36,916 nt of DNA, taken from assembly GCA_937888925.1 (NCBI GenBank), contig CALARM010001005.1:1-36916 (forward strand), given 5' to 3'. A model generated the notes under the pieces. That model made no database searches and was not told the origin of the DNA. It saw only the letters and a program-made list of their open reading frames with translations. The stretch is from an uncultured Synergistia bacterium. GTDB taxonomy: Bacteria > Eremiobacterota > SpSt-956 > JAKJGF01. The translations under genes were made by a program, and so were the position numbers. The stretch's first letter is position 1, and each line of letters starts with the position of its first letter. Of this stretch, positions 1 through 7,941 are shown piece after piece.

Positions 1-583
1 TGGTTATTACCCATACTATCAGAAAAGCAGGGAGGTTAAACCAGGAACTTACAGGTGCACCGCTTCCTATATAGGCACCCTGAACCATGGCAGGTAAATT
101 TGTCACTATATGTTTTGTCGTAAGAGGATCATTTGTGAGATATGCTGGAACGTGAAGGTTGAATACTTCCAGAAGTTTCAGGAAATATTTTGACCAGCCG
201 TGGGCAACAGTGGCAGAGCCTACTGCATATTCCAGGATGAGATCCCATCCTATAATCCACGCAAAAACTTCACCCAGTGTAGCATAGGCGTAAGTATAGG
301 CACTGCCCGCTACAGGTGTCATTGCGGCAAATTCTGCATAACAGAAAGCGGCAAAAGCACATCCGAGGCCTGATACTATGAAAGATAACATAAGAGAAGG
401 ACCTGCCATTGTTTTGGCAGTAAGTCCTACAAGAACGAAAATACCTGTACCTATAATAGCTCCTACTCCGAGACTTGTAAGAGCAACAGGCCCGAGAATT
501 CTTCTCAGTCTGTGCTCGCCGCTGTCCATTTCTTCCTGGAGCATTTCAAGGGACTTTGTAGCAAACATCTGTTTAAATAGCAT
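1..583 (-). CDS. amino-acid permease, APC superfamily (partial, C-terminus outside window)
   Basis: Reading leftward from ATG at 583, an open frame of about 194 codons runs off the window edge. The translation starts MLFKQMFATKSLEML and, after a short polar N-terminus, gives the first APC helix with the substrate-binding stretch GVGAIIGTGIFVLVG, then further hydrophobic helices and the motif FAAMTPVAGSAYTYAYATLGE. This pattern is typical of the bacterial cationic amino-acid transporter (CAT/YfnA-like) group, proton-coupled inner-membrane importers. The start is supported by GGAGG a few bases upstream. It lies 11 bases downstream of the DcrB/PsbP-like gene in the same direction, so the two may be co-transcribed. 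Family is confident; substrate cannot be read. Confidence 0.88.
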   Translation of the reverse strand, partial: MLFKQMFATKSLEMLQEEMDSGEHRLRRILGPVALTSLGVGAIIGTGIFVLVGLTAKTMAGPSLMLSFIVSGLGCAFAAFCYAEFAAMTPVAGSAYTYAYATLGEVFAWIIGWDLILEYAVGSATVAHGWSKYFLKLLEVFNLHVPAYLTNDPLTTKHIVTNLPAMVQGAYIGSGAPVSSWFNLPAFLIVWVIT

Positions 584-594
584 AAATCCTCCCT

Positions 595-1527
595 CTAATT
601 CACTTTAAAACTGTCAGCAATAGATTTGAATGTTTCTTCGAATTTACCGAAGTTATCTTCATTGGCAGAACCTGTGATTATATAGGCAGAACCTTTATTT
701 AATATGCAGGTCTGAAGAGTCCTCGAAGAAAAAGTCTGACCCGGTATGGTGAATACATAATCTACTACTGCCTGATAGGCAGTTATTCCGTTTATGGTTT
801 TCTCCGTTTCAGATATGACTGTTGCACTCTTTAAAATATCGGTTCTGTGATTGAAGGCTGTGAAAGCATATTCCACAGGCATAATCGCTTCAACCCTGAA
901 CATAGGAACTATTATATCAATATCTTTCTGTTTGAAATTCAAACCTTTCAGTTTATTGACAAAATCTTCTTTCTTTATTATAACCTTTGTCTGTGACATG
1001 GTACCTGAGATAGTTGCATCAATTTCCTGAGTATTAAGGGATAATTCTTCCAATTTTTTTATTAATTCTTCTTTTGTAAATATTATATTTTTTATAGACT
1101 CTATTTTACTGATTTTTTCCTGGGAAATCTTATCTTTAAAGGTAGACAGGTTTTTATCATCTATTTTAAACCAGGCAATAGATTTTATTTTTTCCATATT
1201 TTCCTCAGAGATTTTATCTTTCAGATTTTCCAGTGTTTTATCATCGATTCTGTACCATTCAGGCATTTTTTCTATGATTACATTTACTGTTATACTGGTG
1301 CATGAGTCAGTATATCCGGGGATTTTCATTTCTTTCGGGCCTATAAGAGCCAAGGGAACCCTTGTTTTACCACTGTCATCAGAAGTCCATCCGTCAGGAA
1401 CCGTGATTGTGAATTTCTGGTCGGGACTGCCTTTGTCGTAAGTGTAATCAACTGCTGAACAATAATTTAAGACAATTACTACTGAAACAATAAGAGCCAG
1501 AGAAATAATAAGATATTTTTTCCTCAT
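595..1527 (-). CDS. secreted DcrB/PsbP-like protein with an internal tandem duplication
   Basis: 310 residues from ATG at 1527, chosen because GGAGG sits 7 bases upstream and a signal sequence (MRKKYLIISLALIVSVV) follows; an upstream in-frame start at 1578 lacks both. Residues about 36-60 (FTITVPDGW) and the C-terminal 100 residues, ending FEETFKSIADSF, have the beginning and end of the PsbP/DcrB fold found in many small bacterial exported proteins of unclear role. Between them are two inserted repeats: residues 91-118 and 119-146 match at 16 of 28 positions (WxxIDDKxL...KDKIS), and residues about 150-170 and 184-204 look like a second, weaker pair. The Cys at 23 is not in a good lipobox, so simple secretion is likelier than lipidation. 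Function unknown. Confidence 0.75.
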   Translation of the reverse strand: MRKKYLIISLALIVSVVIVLNYCSAVDYTYDKGSPDQKFTITVPDGWTSDDSGKTRVPLALIGPKEMKIPGYTDSCTSITVNVIIEKMPEWYRIDDKTLENLKDKISEENMEKIKSIAWFKIDDKNLSTFKDKISQEKISKIESIKNIIFTKEELIKKLEELSLNTQEIDATISGTMSQTKVIIKKEDFVNKLKGLNFKQKDIDIIVPMFRVEAIMPVEYAFTAFNHRTDILKSATVISETEKTINGITAYQAVVDYVFTIPGQTFSSRTLQTCILNKGSAYIITGSANEDNFGKFEETFKSIADSFKVN

Positions 1528-1557
1528 TACATACCTCCTGTACTTTTGATTATTACC

Positions 1558-1583
1558 ATTATGTGTAATCTGCTTCACATAAT
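1558..1583. promoter_or_regulatory. operator-like palindrome between divergent genes
   Basis: A perfect 8-base inverted repeat, ATTATGTG and CACATAAT, separated by 10 bases, lies 31 bases before the start of the DcrB/PsbP-like gene. A third copy of the half-site TTATGTG occurs at 1601-1607. Position and symmetry suit a dimeric regulator. The TGTG-N10-CACA spacing is two bases longer than a standard CRP/FNR-family site, so I do not assign a regulator. Confidence 0.4.
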
Positions 1584-1647
1584 TTTTCAGTTAATTCTAT
1601 TTATGTGACAGGGAATCCTTTTTATTATTTTTTTTTCCTTTTTTTCG

Positions 1648-1656
1648 TGCTATAAT
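1648..1656 (+). promoter_or_regulatory. extended -10 promoter for the hydrolase operon
   Basis: TGCTATAAT is a perfect extended -10 element (TGnTATAAT). No convincing -35 is seen; the upstream region is a T-rich tract, as is common for extended -10 promoters. It lies 60 bases before the preferred ATG at 1716 and points toward the hydrolase, permease and SPASM-maturase genes. Confidence 0.5.
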
Positions 1657-1665
1657 AGTCGTAAT

Positions 1666-1686
1666 ACGTGACGCGTAACGCGTGAC
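1666..1686. repeat. three tandem GC-rich heptamers (GCGTRAC-like)
   Basis: Three contiguous 7-base units read ACGTGAC, GCGTAAC and GCGTGAC. They are strikingly GC-rich in this AT-rich window. They start about 10 bases downstream of the -10 hexamer at 1651-1656, so they would lie at the transcript start and in the 5' leader of the hydrolase operon. They could be a short tandem repeat family or repeated operator half-sites; nothing here decides. Confidence 0.5.
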
Positions 1687-1715
1687 CGGTGCTGCATGGG
1701 AGTGTGGATATAGAT

Positions 1716-2633
1716 ATGAAGTATATCGGAGTAAACAGAAAATTTATTGCTGTTATAGCCTTATGGATGTTATTGATAATAGCAGTTATAGTGTGTTTAT
1801 GGCATAAGAAATCCTTTTCTAAGGACAGTGACGAATATAAAGTTTTTTCTGATGTACTTTATGCGGAAATCCCCGGATTTGATAAGAACCTGACCAGTCT
1901 CGACCTCTATGTACCGAAAAAGGGCGATAAATTGCCTGTTATGGTATTTGTCCATGGAGGGGCATGGAAGATGGGGGATAAAAGCAATCACAGTAAAAAA
2001 CCTTTGAGATTTGTCAGAGAAGGCTATATATTTGCCAGTATAAATTACAGAATGTCACCCGACGTGACCTTTCCTGTTTATGTTCAGGATGTGGCAAACG
2101 CTCTCGGCTGGGTATATAAAAATATTTCCACTTACGGAGGTGACAGGGAAAAGATTTTTCTTATGGGACATTCTGCAGGAGCCCATCTGGCCGCTCTTGT
2201 ATCTACAGATGAGAAATATCTTAAAGAAAAGGGCCTGGATTTAAATATACTGAAAGGTGTTATATTACTTGACGGGGCTGGTTATGATATACCGAAGGTA
2301 AAGGAATTAAATAAAAGTTTATTTAACCGTCTCTATAAACCTGCCTTCGGAGACACTCCTGACATATTAAAAGAAGCATCGCCTTTATATCATGTAGAAA
2401 AAGGTAAAAATATTCCTCCTTTTTTCATTATCTATGCGGGAAGCCGCGAAATGTCCAAACTGGAATCTGCATGGCTCAAAGAAGCTTTGAAAAATATAGA
2501 TGTCTATGCGGAATTATATCATGCCAGCGATAAAAATCATGGCACATTAAACAGAGAACTCGGTGAAGATAAAGATGAATCTACGGAAAAAATTCTGGAA
2601 TTTCTGAAGAAAATAAAAGATGGAAGGTTTTAA
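1716..2633 (+). CDS. membrane-anchored alpha/beta hydrolase (carboxylesterase/lipase-like)
   Basis: 305 residues. ATG 1716 is preferred over the upstream GTG at 1689 because GGGAG lies 13 bases before it and the hydrophobic anchor (residues 10-28) then sits near the N-terminus. The oxyanion-hole motif HGGAW is at 80-84, the nucleophile motif GHSAGAH puts the serine at 153, and NHGTLN puts the likely catalytic histidine at 275. This is the hormone-sensitive-lipase/BD-FAE-like esterase pattern. The usual acidic residue before the histidine is not in its normal G..D setting (the stretch reads YAGSREMSK), so Glu245 may serve. The uncleaved N-terminal helix suggests the catalytic domain faces the periplasm. 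The AI-2E-type permease follows after 6 bases. Substrate unknown. Confidence 0.8.
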   Translation: MKYIGVNRKFIAVIALWMLLIIAVIVCLWHKKSFSKDSDEYKVFSDVLYAEIPGFDKNLTSLDLYVPKKGDKLPVMVFVHGGAWKMGDKSNHSKKPLRFVREGYIFASINYRMSPDVTFPVYVQDVANALGWVYKNISTYGGDREKIFLMGHSAGAHLAALVSTDEKYLKEKGLDLNILKGVILLDGAGYDIPKVKELNKSLFNRLYKPAFGDTPDILKEASPLYHVEKGKNIPPFFIIYAGSREMSKLESAWLKEALKNIDVYAELYHASDKNHGTLNRELGEDKDESTEKILEFLKKIKDGRF

Positions 2634-2639
2634 TAGTCA

Positions 2640-4013
2640 ATGAAAGATAGTTATACCGATAAAATTATAAAATTAATACCTGCTCTGATAACAGTATTAT
2701 TTTTCTTTACTTTTTTTAAACAATTAATAGTCACTTTTGAGACAATTTTAACGCCTACTGTTTTAACTGCTATAACTATTATAATTCTGCTTCCTTTCAG
2801 AAAAGAATATAAAGTGGTAAATACCCTGATAACCATTACAGGATTTCTCTATGGAATCTGGTTACTGTCACTTATAAAATCCATTGTTATACCTTTTGCC
2901 ATAGCTATTGTACTTGCCTATATCTCCGATCCTGTTGTTGTTTATCTGGAAAAAAAAGGTGTTTCAAGATCAAAGGGTGCCATGTTGCTTATAGGAGTAA
3001 TAGTGTTATGCTTTATTATAATGCTCCTTTTTCTGATACCTGCTCTGGCAGAGAATATCTCAGATTTCGTATCACAGATTCCTTCTATGAAGAATAATCT
3101 GATAGAATGGTTTAATAAACTCCAGAAGATTGAATTTTTTAAAAAACTTGGCGAATATAAAATTCCGCCATATCTGGAAGAAGCAATAAATAAATTACTT
3201 GCAGATATTCAGAACAGCGGCCGTGAGCTGTCAAATAAATCCGTATCTTTTATAACGGAATCCTTTTCGAGTGCAATGCATTTCCTGATTGGTTTGCTGG
3301 AACTGCTCATAATTCCTGTTTTTGTCTTTTATATGCTTGAAGAGAAAAATGAAATCAAAAAGTTCTGTGTAAGTTTTATACCGGTGGACAGAAGAGAATC
3401 TATTTTTTCTCTCACAGATGAGTTAAATACCACTCTGGCAGGATTTTTAAGAGGCCAGCTTTTTAACTGTACTGTTATAGGAACTCTTGCCGGTACGGCT
3501 TTATTTCTTGCAGGTATTAAATTTGCCCTGCTAATAGGTGTTTTTACTGCAATAACGACCTTTATACCATATGTAGGAAATATACTCGGCCCGAGTCCTG
3601 CTCTGATACTGGCACTATTTACTCATGATCCTCTCGTATCCTTTATATCGGTTGTAATAATAATAGCTGCCATGCATCTTCTTGACTCTTATTATTTATA
3701 TCCCACTGTTCACGGTAAAACCCTTAATTTAAGTCCTTTACTGATTATGATGGCTGTAATCATAGGAGGACAGCTTTACGGAGCATCAGGTATGTTTCTT
3801 GCCATACCTCTTATATGTGTCCTTAAAGTTCTTCTCAGGGGATGGATAAGAAGACATACTGTTTCAGATGAACCTCTTCCGGAGAAAGATGAAATTTCTG
3901 TCGATAAGAGCCACATAGAAAATAAGATTCCTGAAAATGGAACATGTGAAGATATTTGTAATACGGAAAATAAAGAATCTAAATCTGTTTCTGAAAAGGA
4001 AATACCGAAATAA
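2640..4013 (+). CDS. AI-2E family (TqsA/PerM-like) transporter
   Basis: 457 residues with the layout of the AI-2E/UPF0118 permease family. There are hydrophobic helices at the N-terminus and around residues 70-100 (IVIPFAIAIVLAYISDP) and 110-135, then a long amphipathic segment (about 140-215), then the conserved C-terminal helices containing FIPYVGNILGP and YYLYPTVHGKTLNLSPL. These are diagnostic. Family members export small solutes or act as ion antiporters; the name does not prove AI-2 transport. The last 55 or so residues are a charged, low-complexity tail rich in Glu and Lys, making it longer than usual. It lies between the hydrolase and the SPASM maturase with short gaps, indicating one operon. 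Confidence 0.87.
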   Translation: MKDSYTDKIIKLIPALITVLFFFTFFKQLIVTFETILTPTVLTAITIIILLPFRKEYKVVNTLITITGFLYGIWLLSLIKSIVIPFAIAIVLAYISDPVVVYLEKKGVSRSKGAMLLIGVIVLCFIIMLLFLIPALAENISDFVSQIPSMKNNLIEWFNKLQKIEFFKKLGEYKIPPYLEEAINKLLADIQNSGRELSNKSVSFITESFSSAMHFLIGLLELLIIPVFVFYMLEEKNEIKKFCVSFIPVDRRESIFSLTDELNTTLAGFLRGQLFNCTVIGTLAGTALFLAGIKFALLIGVFTAITTFIPYVGNILGPSPALILALFTHDPLVSFISVVIIIAAMHLLDSYYLYPTVHGKTLNLSPLLIMMAVIIGGQLYGASGMFLAIPLICVLKVLLRGWIRRHTVSDEPLPEKDEISVDKSHIENKIPENGTCEDICNTENKESKSVSEKEIPK

Positions 4014-4035
4014 GTGAACCTGACAGGAGACTATA

Positions 4036-5442
4036 GTGGAAAGTAATATTTTATTACCCTATCATACCTTTGAATATGAAGGCAATTTCTATATATTAAA
4101 TATTAACAGAATGAAATCCGGGAAAATTACAGGGGGATTGATGAAAGCTCTTGAAAAACTCGATAAAAATCCGGTTCTTTCATCAATAAAACCTGAGTTT
4201 ATAGAAGAATTAAAAAAATTTAAATTGATAGAAGATAATAAGTATGTCCCTCCTTCAATAAGTGATATGCCGGAAAAAGTAAAAAATCCTGTTATAACAA
4301 ATCTCAATCTTTTTATAAGTCAGTCCTGTAATCTCCACTGTCTTTACTGCTATGGAGGAGGAGGAGAATATGGAGAAAAGAGCTTTATGGATGAGTCCAC
4401 TGCTTTGAAGGCAATAGACTGGTTTGTTGAACAATCTGAACAGGAAAAGAAACTTTCTCTATCATTCTTTGGAGGAGAACCTTTACTGAATTTTCCTCTT
4501 ATTAAGAAAATTGTTTCCTTCTGTGAAGAAAAGGAAAAAGAACATGATAAAAAGTTTGAATTTTACATAACAACTAATGGAACTCTTTTATCAGATGAAA
4601 TGATATCTTACAGCAGGGAAAAAAAGATAAGTTATCTTATAAGTTTTGACGGACCTAAAGAGATACAGGATTATAACAGGCCTTCCAGGGAAGGAAATTT
4701 TTCTTCCTATGATGAAGCACTTCCGAAGATAAAGAAATTGCTTTCAGAAATTCCAAAAGTAAATGTAAGGGCAACTATATATGGAAATACAGATGTAGAG
4801 TATGTGGCAGATTTTCTGTCAGACATGGGATTTGAAACATATCATTTTGTTAAGGCTTCTCTGTCTCCCCATAATACTTTATCGGAAAAGCAAAATCATA
4901 TCATGTCAATAGAAAAATTTATACGATACCACAGAAAAAAAGGAAAGGAAATATTAGAAGCTGTTAAAAACAGAGATGTGGATAAAATAAGGAAATTAAA
5001 ATCATCCCGTTTTTTTCATCAGTATATTCTGAGAGGATCTCCTGGGAGGAAATATTTTTACTGTGGTGTGGCAAGGACCTATGCTGCAGTCTCAACTTCT
5101 GGAGATGTATATCCGTGCCACAGATTTGTAGGACTCAAAGAATATAAAATAGGGAATATCTACAGTAATGAGCTTTCAAGGGATGACTATCTAAAACCTC
5201 TTGTTTTCACAGTAGATAAGTGTATAAACTGTCCGGTAAAGTATTTCTGCGGAGGAAACTGTGTAAATGAGCATATGAGTGTTACAGGCTCCATGTTTGA
5301 ACCTTCGGAAGATACCTGCAGAATAGTAAAAACCCTGGCAGAAATGGCTGTTTATGTATCGGCTGAACTTGATGAAAGTGATATTGCCTGGCTTGAAGAT
5401 AAAGAAATAATTCCCGGATTACCATGTTATTTTGATTTCTGA
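4036..5442 (+). CDS. radical SAM/SPASM peptide maturase
   Basis: 468 residues from GTG 4036, supported by AGGAGA five bases upstream. Residues 1-90 look like a leader-binding N-terminal region. The radical SAM cluster motif CX3CX2C is at Cys98, 102 and 105, followed by YGGGGEYG, and GGEP is at 146-149. The C-terminal SPASM set is complete: Cys343, 361, 396, 399, 405, 409 and 428, enough for two auxiliary iron-sulfur clusters. This architecture matches SCIFF, QhpD and sactipeptide or ranthipeptide maturases, which make thioether or related crosslinks at cysteine-containing peptides. No precursor gene is adjacent, so the substrate is unknown. It could act on a peptide encoded elsewhere or, speculatively, on the two-cysteine precursor at 19699-20001. 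It converges with the minus-strand maturase cluster, 46 bases away. Confidence 0.87.
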   Translation: MESNILLPYHTFEYEGNFYILNINRMKSGKITGGLMKALEKLDKNPVLSSIKPEFIEELKKFKLIEDNKYVPPSISDMPEKVKNPVITNLNLFISQSCNLHCLYCYGGGGEYGEKSFMDESTALKAIDWFVEQSEQEKKLSLSFFGGEPLLNFPLIKKIVSFCEEKEKEHDKKFEFYITTNGTLLSDEMISYSREKKISYLISFDGPKEIQDYNRPSREGNFSSYDEALPKIKKLLSEIPKVNVRATIYGNTDVEYVADFLSDMGFETYHFVKASLSPHNTLSEKQNHIMSIEKFIRYHRKKGKEILEAVKNRDVDKIRKLKSSRFFHQYILRGSPGRKYFYCGVARTYAAVSTSGDVYPCHRFVGLKEYKIGNIYSNELSRDDYLKPLVFTVDKCINCPVKYFCGGNCVNEHMSVTGSMFEPSEDTCRIVKTLAEMAVYVSAELDESDIAWLEDKEIIPGLPCYFDF

Positions 5443-5488
5443 TGATGGAAAAGGATCTCTAAAACAGACAACCTGTCTCTTCGGGGAA

Positions 5489-7366
5489 TTAAAAAAGAAT
5501 TATGAAATTATAAGGATCTATAATGGCAAGGCTCAGAAGATAATCATCTATTTCTATCATTAATTTCCATTCTATCAGTTCTTTAATAGAAGAATAAATA
5601 TCTGTTTCATTAAGCCCTTTTTCTGTGAAATTTTTTATGACCTTTTTTTTCATAACCCCTTCATCACAGTTTAAATATATTTCCTTATGAAGGTCTTTCA
5701 GAATAAAAGAAGATTGAACGGCACATGGCCTTGTATCTTCTATTTCCAGTCCATCTCCAGTATGGTTCATTTTTAATATCGGTCTTTTATCTGAATAAAA
5801 TAGCTTTTCCCATATGAAACATTCTTTTTTCAGTAAATTAAGACCTTTATGTAATTTCTCATCATTCCTTTGTTCCCATCCCTTTTTTTCTCTGAAATAC
5901 CATATAAGATTTCTTATTATATCTTCCGGCAGGGGAATAATATGAGTATAGAAAGGGCTTACAGTCATATTAAGACCATATTCAGATGCATTGATATAAT
6001 AATGGCTATTACGCGGAAAATCAAGAGCATTAATTGCCTTTGGAGGCTGAAAGTGAACCAGAAGAGGAACTATCTTTGCCATTTCTTCATACCAGCAGTC
6101 TTCTTCTCCCGGAAAACCATACATAATATTCCATCTCGTATAAATACCGTATAAAAGACACCATTTTAGTAACTGTATATTCTGCCAGGCTTTTACTCCT
6201 TTATTCATAAGTTTTAAAATCCTGCTGTCAAGGCTTTCTATACCTGCGAGAATATCCTTTACTCCTCCATCACGTAACATTTTAACCTGTGACCCCGTAA
6301 GATTTGTTTTAACTTCATAAAAAATGCTGTAAGGACTGTTTCTCTTGATAAGTTCAGGAAGAAGGGTTTTAAAGTAAGTCATATCCATAATATTGTCTGC
6401 AGCAGTAAATCTTTTTATTCCATATCTTTCTGATAAAAACTCAAATTCCTTTATTATTTCTCCGGCATCTTTTCTTCTGTATCTTCTCTTTTTACTGTTA
6501 AAACCACAGAAATTACAGAGATGTTTTTCTCCCCACCAGCAATCCCGGGAACTTTCAAAAGGTATAAAAGGTTTTGCCAGATTTTTTATATCTGAGAGTG
6601 AATTCATTGTTTCAAAATAATCATCATAATCAGGGGGAGGATTGTCATGAAAAGATTCTTTTATAGTTGCTATGTCTCCTTCGGGATACCCTTCTTCCCT
6701 GCAGAAAGGGGCATATACACCGGGAACAAGCTCTTCTTTGCTTACATACCTGCCTTTCTCTAAAATAGAGCTTACAAGAGGAGATATAATATTATCTGCC
6801 TCTCCCGGCACAAGGTAATCTATCCACGGGAATGTCTTATGAGTGGTAAGACCGACTCTGTCTTTACAGACAATACCTCCCATAAGAGTAATTACTTCAG
6901 GAGCCATATGGTGAATGGTGCCGAGTAATGCAAGAGATGCCATATACTGGATTTCATTTGAAGAAACCCCGATTATTTTCGGTTTTTCTTTCAATATTTT
7001 TTCTGCAGTACTGTAAATGAAATTTTTTGCTTTTATACGGAAATTTAAGAGTTCTTTTCCCAGTTCTTTCTGACTCATAGTGAAGTTTAATTCTTTAAAA
7101 AACATTTCTATATATTTATCTGTATCATCTCTGTAATCTGGAAATACAAGGGGAGAAAAAAGCCAGCTGCCGAGGAGCTGTTCTCTGTGGGAAAAGATAA
7201 GATTACAGTAAAATATACCTGCTTCTTCAGCAAAAACCAGATTCCCGTAAAAAATTTTGCTTTTAAACCCGTCTCTTTTAAGTATGGCTTTTAAAAGTCC
7301 GAGACTGAGGGACGGGTAATTAATTAGAGCCACAGGCATATTTGCAAGATAAACATCAATATTCAT
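5489..7366 (-). CDS. RiPP maturation radical SAM protein 1-type enzyme, copy A
   Basis: 625 residues, the last intact gene of the minus-strand array. The N-terminal opening (VYLANMP...PSLSLGLLKAILKRDG) and residues about 130-200 (LMGG, THKTFPWIDY, GEAD) are the cobalamin-binding-type region. The 4Fe-4S motif is CX7CX2C at Cys276, 284 and 287. It reads SRDCWWG, with Asp where most copies have Gly. GIESLDS is at 375-381 and FPGEED follows near 418. DTRPC puts the family-conserved C-terminal cysteine at 548, before a winged-helix-like tail. AGAGG precedes the ATG. The family (TIGR03975) modifies leader-bearing peptides; whether this copy methylates, hydroxylates or crosslinks is not readable. 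The missing glycine may affect activity. Confidence 0.9.
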   Translation of the reverse strand: MNIDVYLANMPVALINYPSLSLGLLKAILKRDGFKSKIFYGNLVFAEEAGIFYCNLIFSHREQLLGSWLFSPLVFPDYRDDTDKYIEMFFKELNFTMSQKELGKELLNFRIKAKNFIYSTAEKILKEKPKIIGVSSNEIQYMASLALLGTIHHMAPEVITLMGGIVCKDRVGLTTHKTFPWIDYLVPGEADNIISPLVSSILEKGRYVSKEELVPGVYAPFCREEGYPEGDIATIKESFHDNPPPDYDDYFETMNSLSDIKNLAKPFIPFESSRDCWWGEKHLCNFCGFNSKKRRYRRKDAGEIIKEFEFLSERYGIKRFTAADNIMDMTYFKTLLPELIKRNSPYSIFYEVKTNLTGSQVKMLRDGGVKDILAGIESLDSRILKLMNKGVKAWQNIQLLKWCLLYGIYTRWNIMYGFPGEEDCWYEEMAKIVPLLVHFQPPKAINALDFPRNSHYYINASEYGLNMTVSPFYTHIIPLPEDIIRNLIWYFREKKGWEQRNDEKLHKGLNLLKKECFIWEKLFYSDKRPILKMNHTGDGLEIEDTRPCAVQSSFILKDLHKEIYLNCDEGVMKKKVIKNFTEKGLNETDIYSSIKELIEWKLMIEIDDYLLSLAIIDPYNFIILF

Positions 7367-7402
7367 AATAAACCTCTTCTATGAAGACAGATTTTTCCCC
7401 TT

Positions 7403-7931
7403 TTATATTTTAAATTTCTTTTTAAAACCTATAAGGGGATTTTTTTCGTCATCACGTATAATTCTTACAGGCTCTCTCAGAGCAAGAGAAAGAAATCTTC
7501 CGTCTCTATCTATTATAAGTTTCCACCTTATTAATTTTTTAAGGGATGACTCGATTTCACTTTTTTTAAAGCCATTTTTTATGAATCTTTCCATTAAAAG
7601 AAGCTTTCCTGGCACTTCCTCACAGGCAAGATAGATCTCTCTGTCAATCCCTGAAAGAAGGAAAGAAGCCTCCAATGCACATGGTCTTGTATCTTTTATA
7701 TGCTGGAAATACAAAAGGCATAAAAAGCCAGTCTATAAGAGATTTACTTCTTTCCTGAAAAAGGATTTTTAAAAAGTCTGAGCCGAATTTTTCAAGAAAG
7801 AGTAAATTGGCATAAATTACTTTTACCCTGACTCCGTCTTTTTTCAATATTCCCTTTAAAAGCCCCAGAGAAAGTGACGGACGTGTTTCTATATATGGCA
7901 TATTTATAAGAAATATGTCAGTTTTGTTCAT
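7403..7931 (-). pseudogene. internally deleted RiPP maturation radical SAM protein 1-type gene
   Basis: ATG 7931 opens a typical family N-terminus (FLINMPYIETRPSLSLGLLK) that runs in frame to WLFMPFVFPAYK. At about 7691-7702 it jumps to the C-terminal DTRPCALEASF region, which lies in another reading frame and continues to a normal end at 7403. The central 450 or so residues, including the cobalamin-type fold and all three cluster cysteines, are missing, so no enzyme can be made. The junction sequence TATAAAAGAT resembles both the FPDYKD and the IKDTRP coding stretches of intact copies, consistent with deletion between short matching sequences. It sits between two intact copies with 10- and 36-base gaps, as an intact gene would. 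Confidence 0.85.
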
Positions 7932-7941
7932 AATTTGTTTC

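Noticed and set aside
5466..5478. AGACA-ACC-TGTCT hairpin between the convergent maturase genes
   Set aside because: Position suits a shared terminator, but the stem is five bases and no T-tract follows on either strand.
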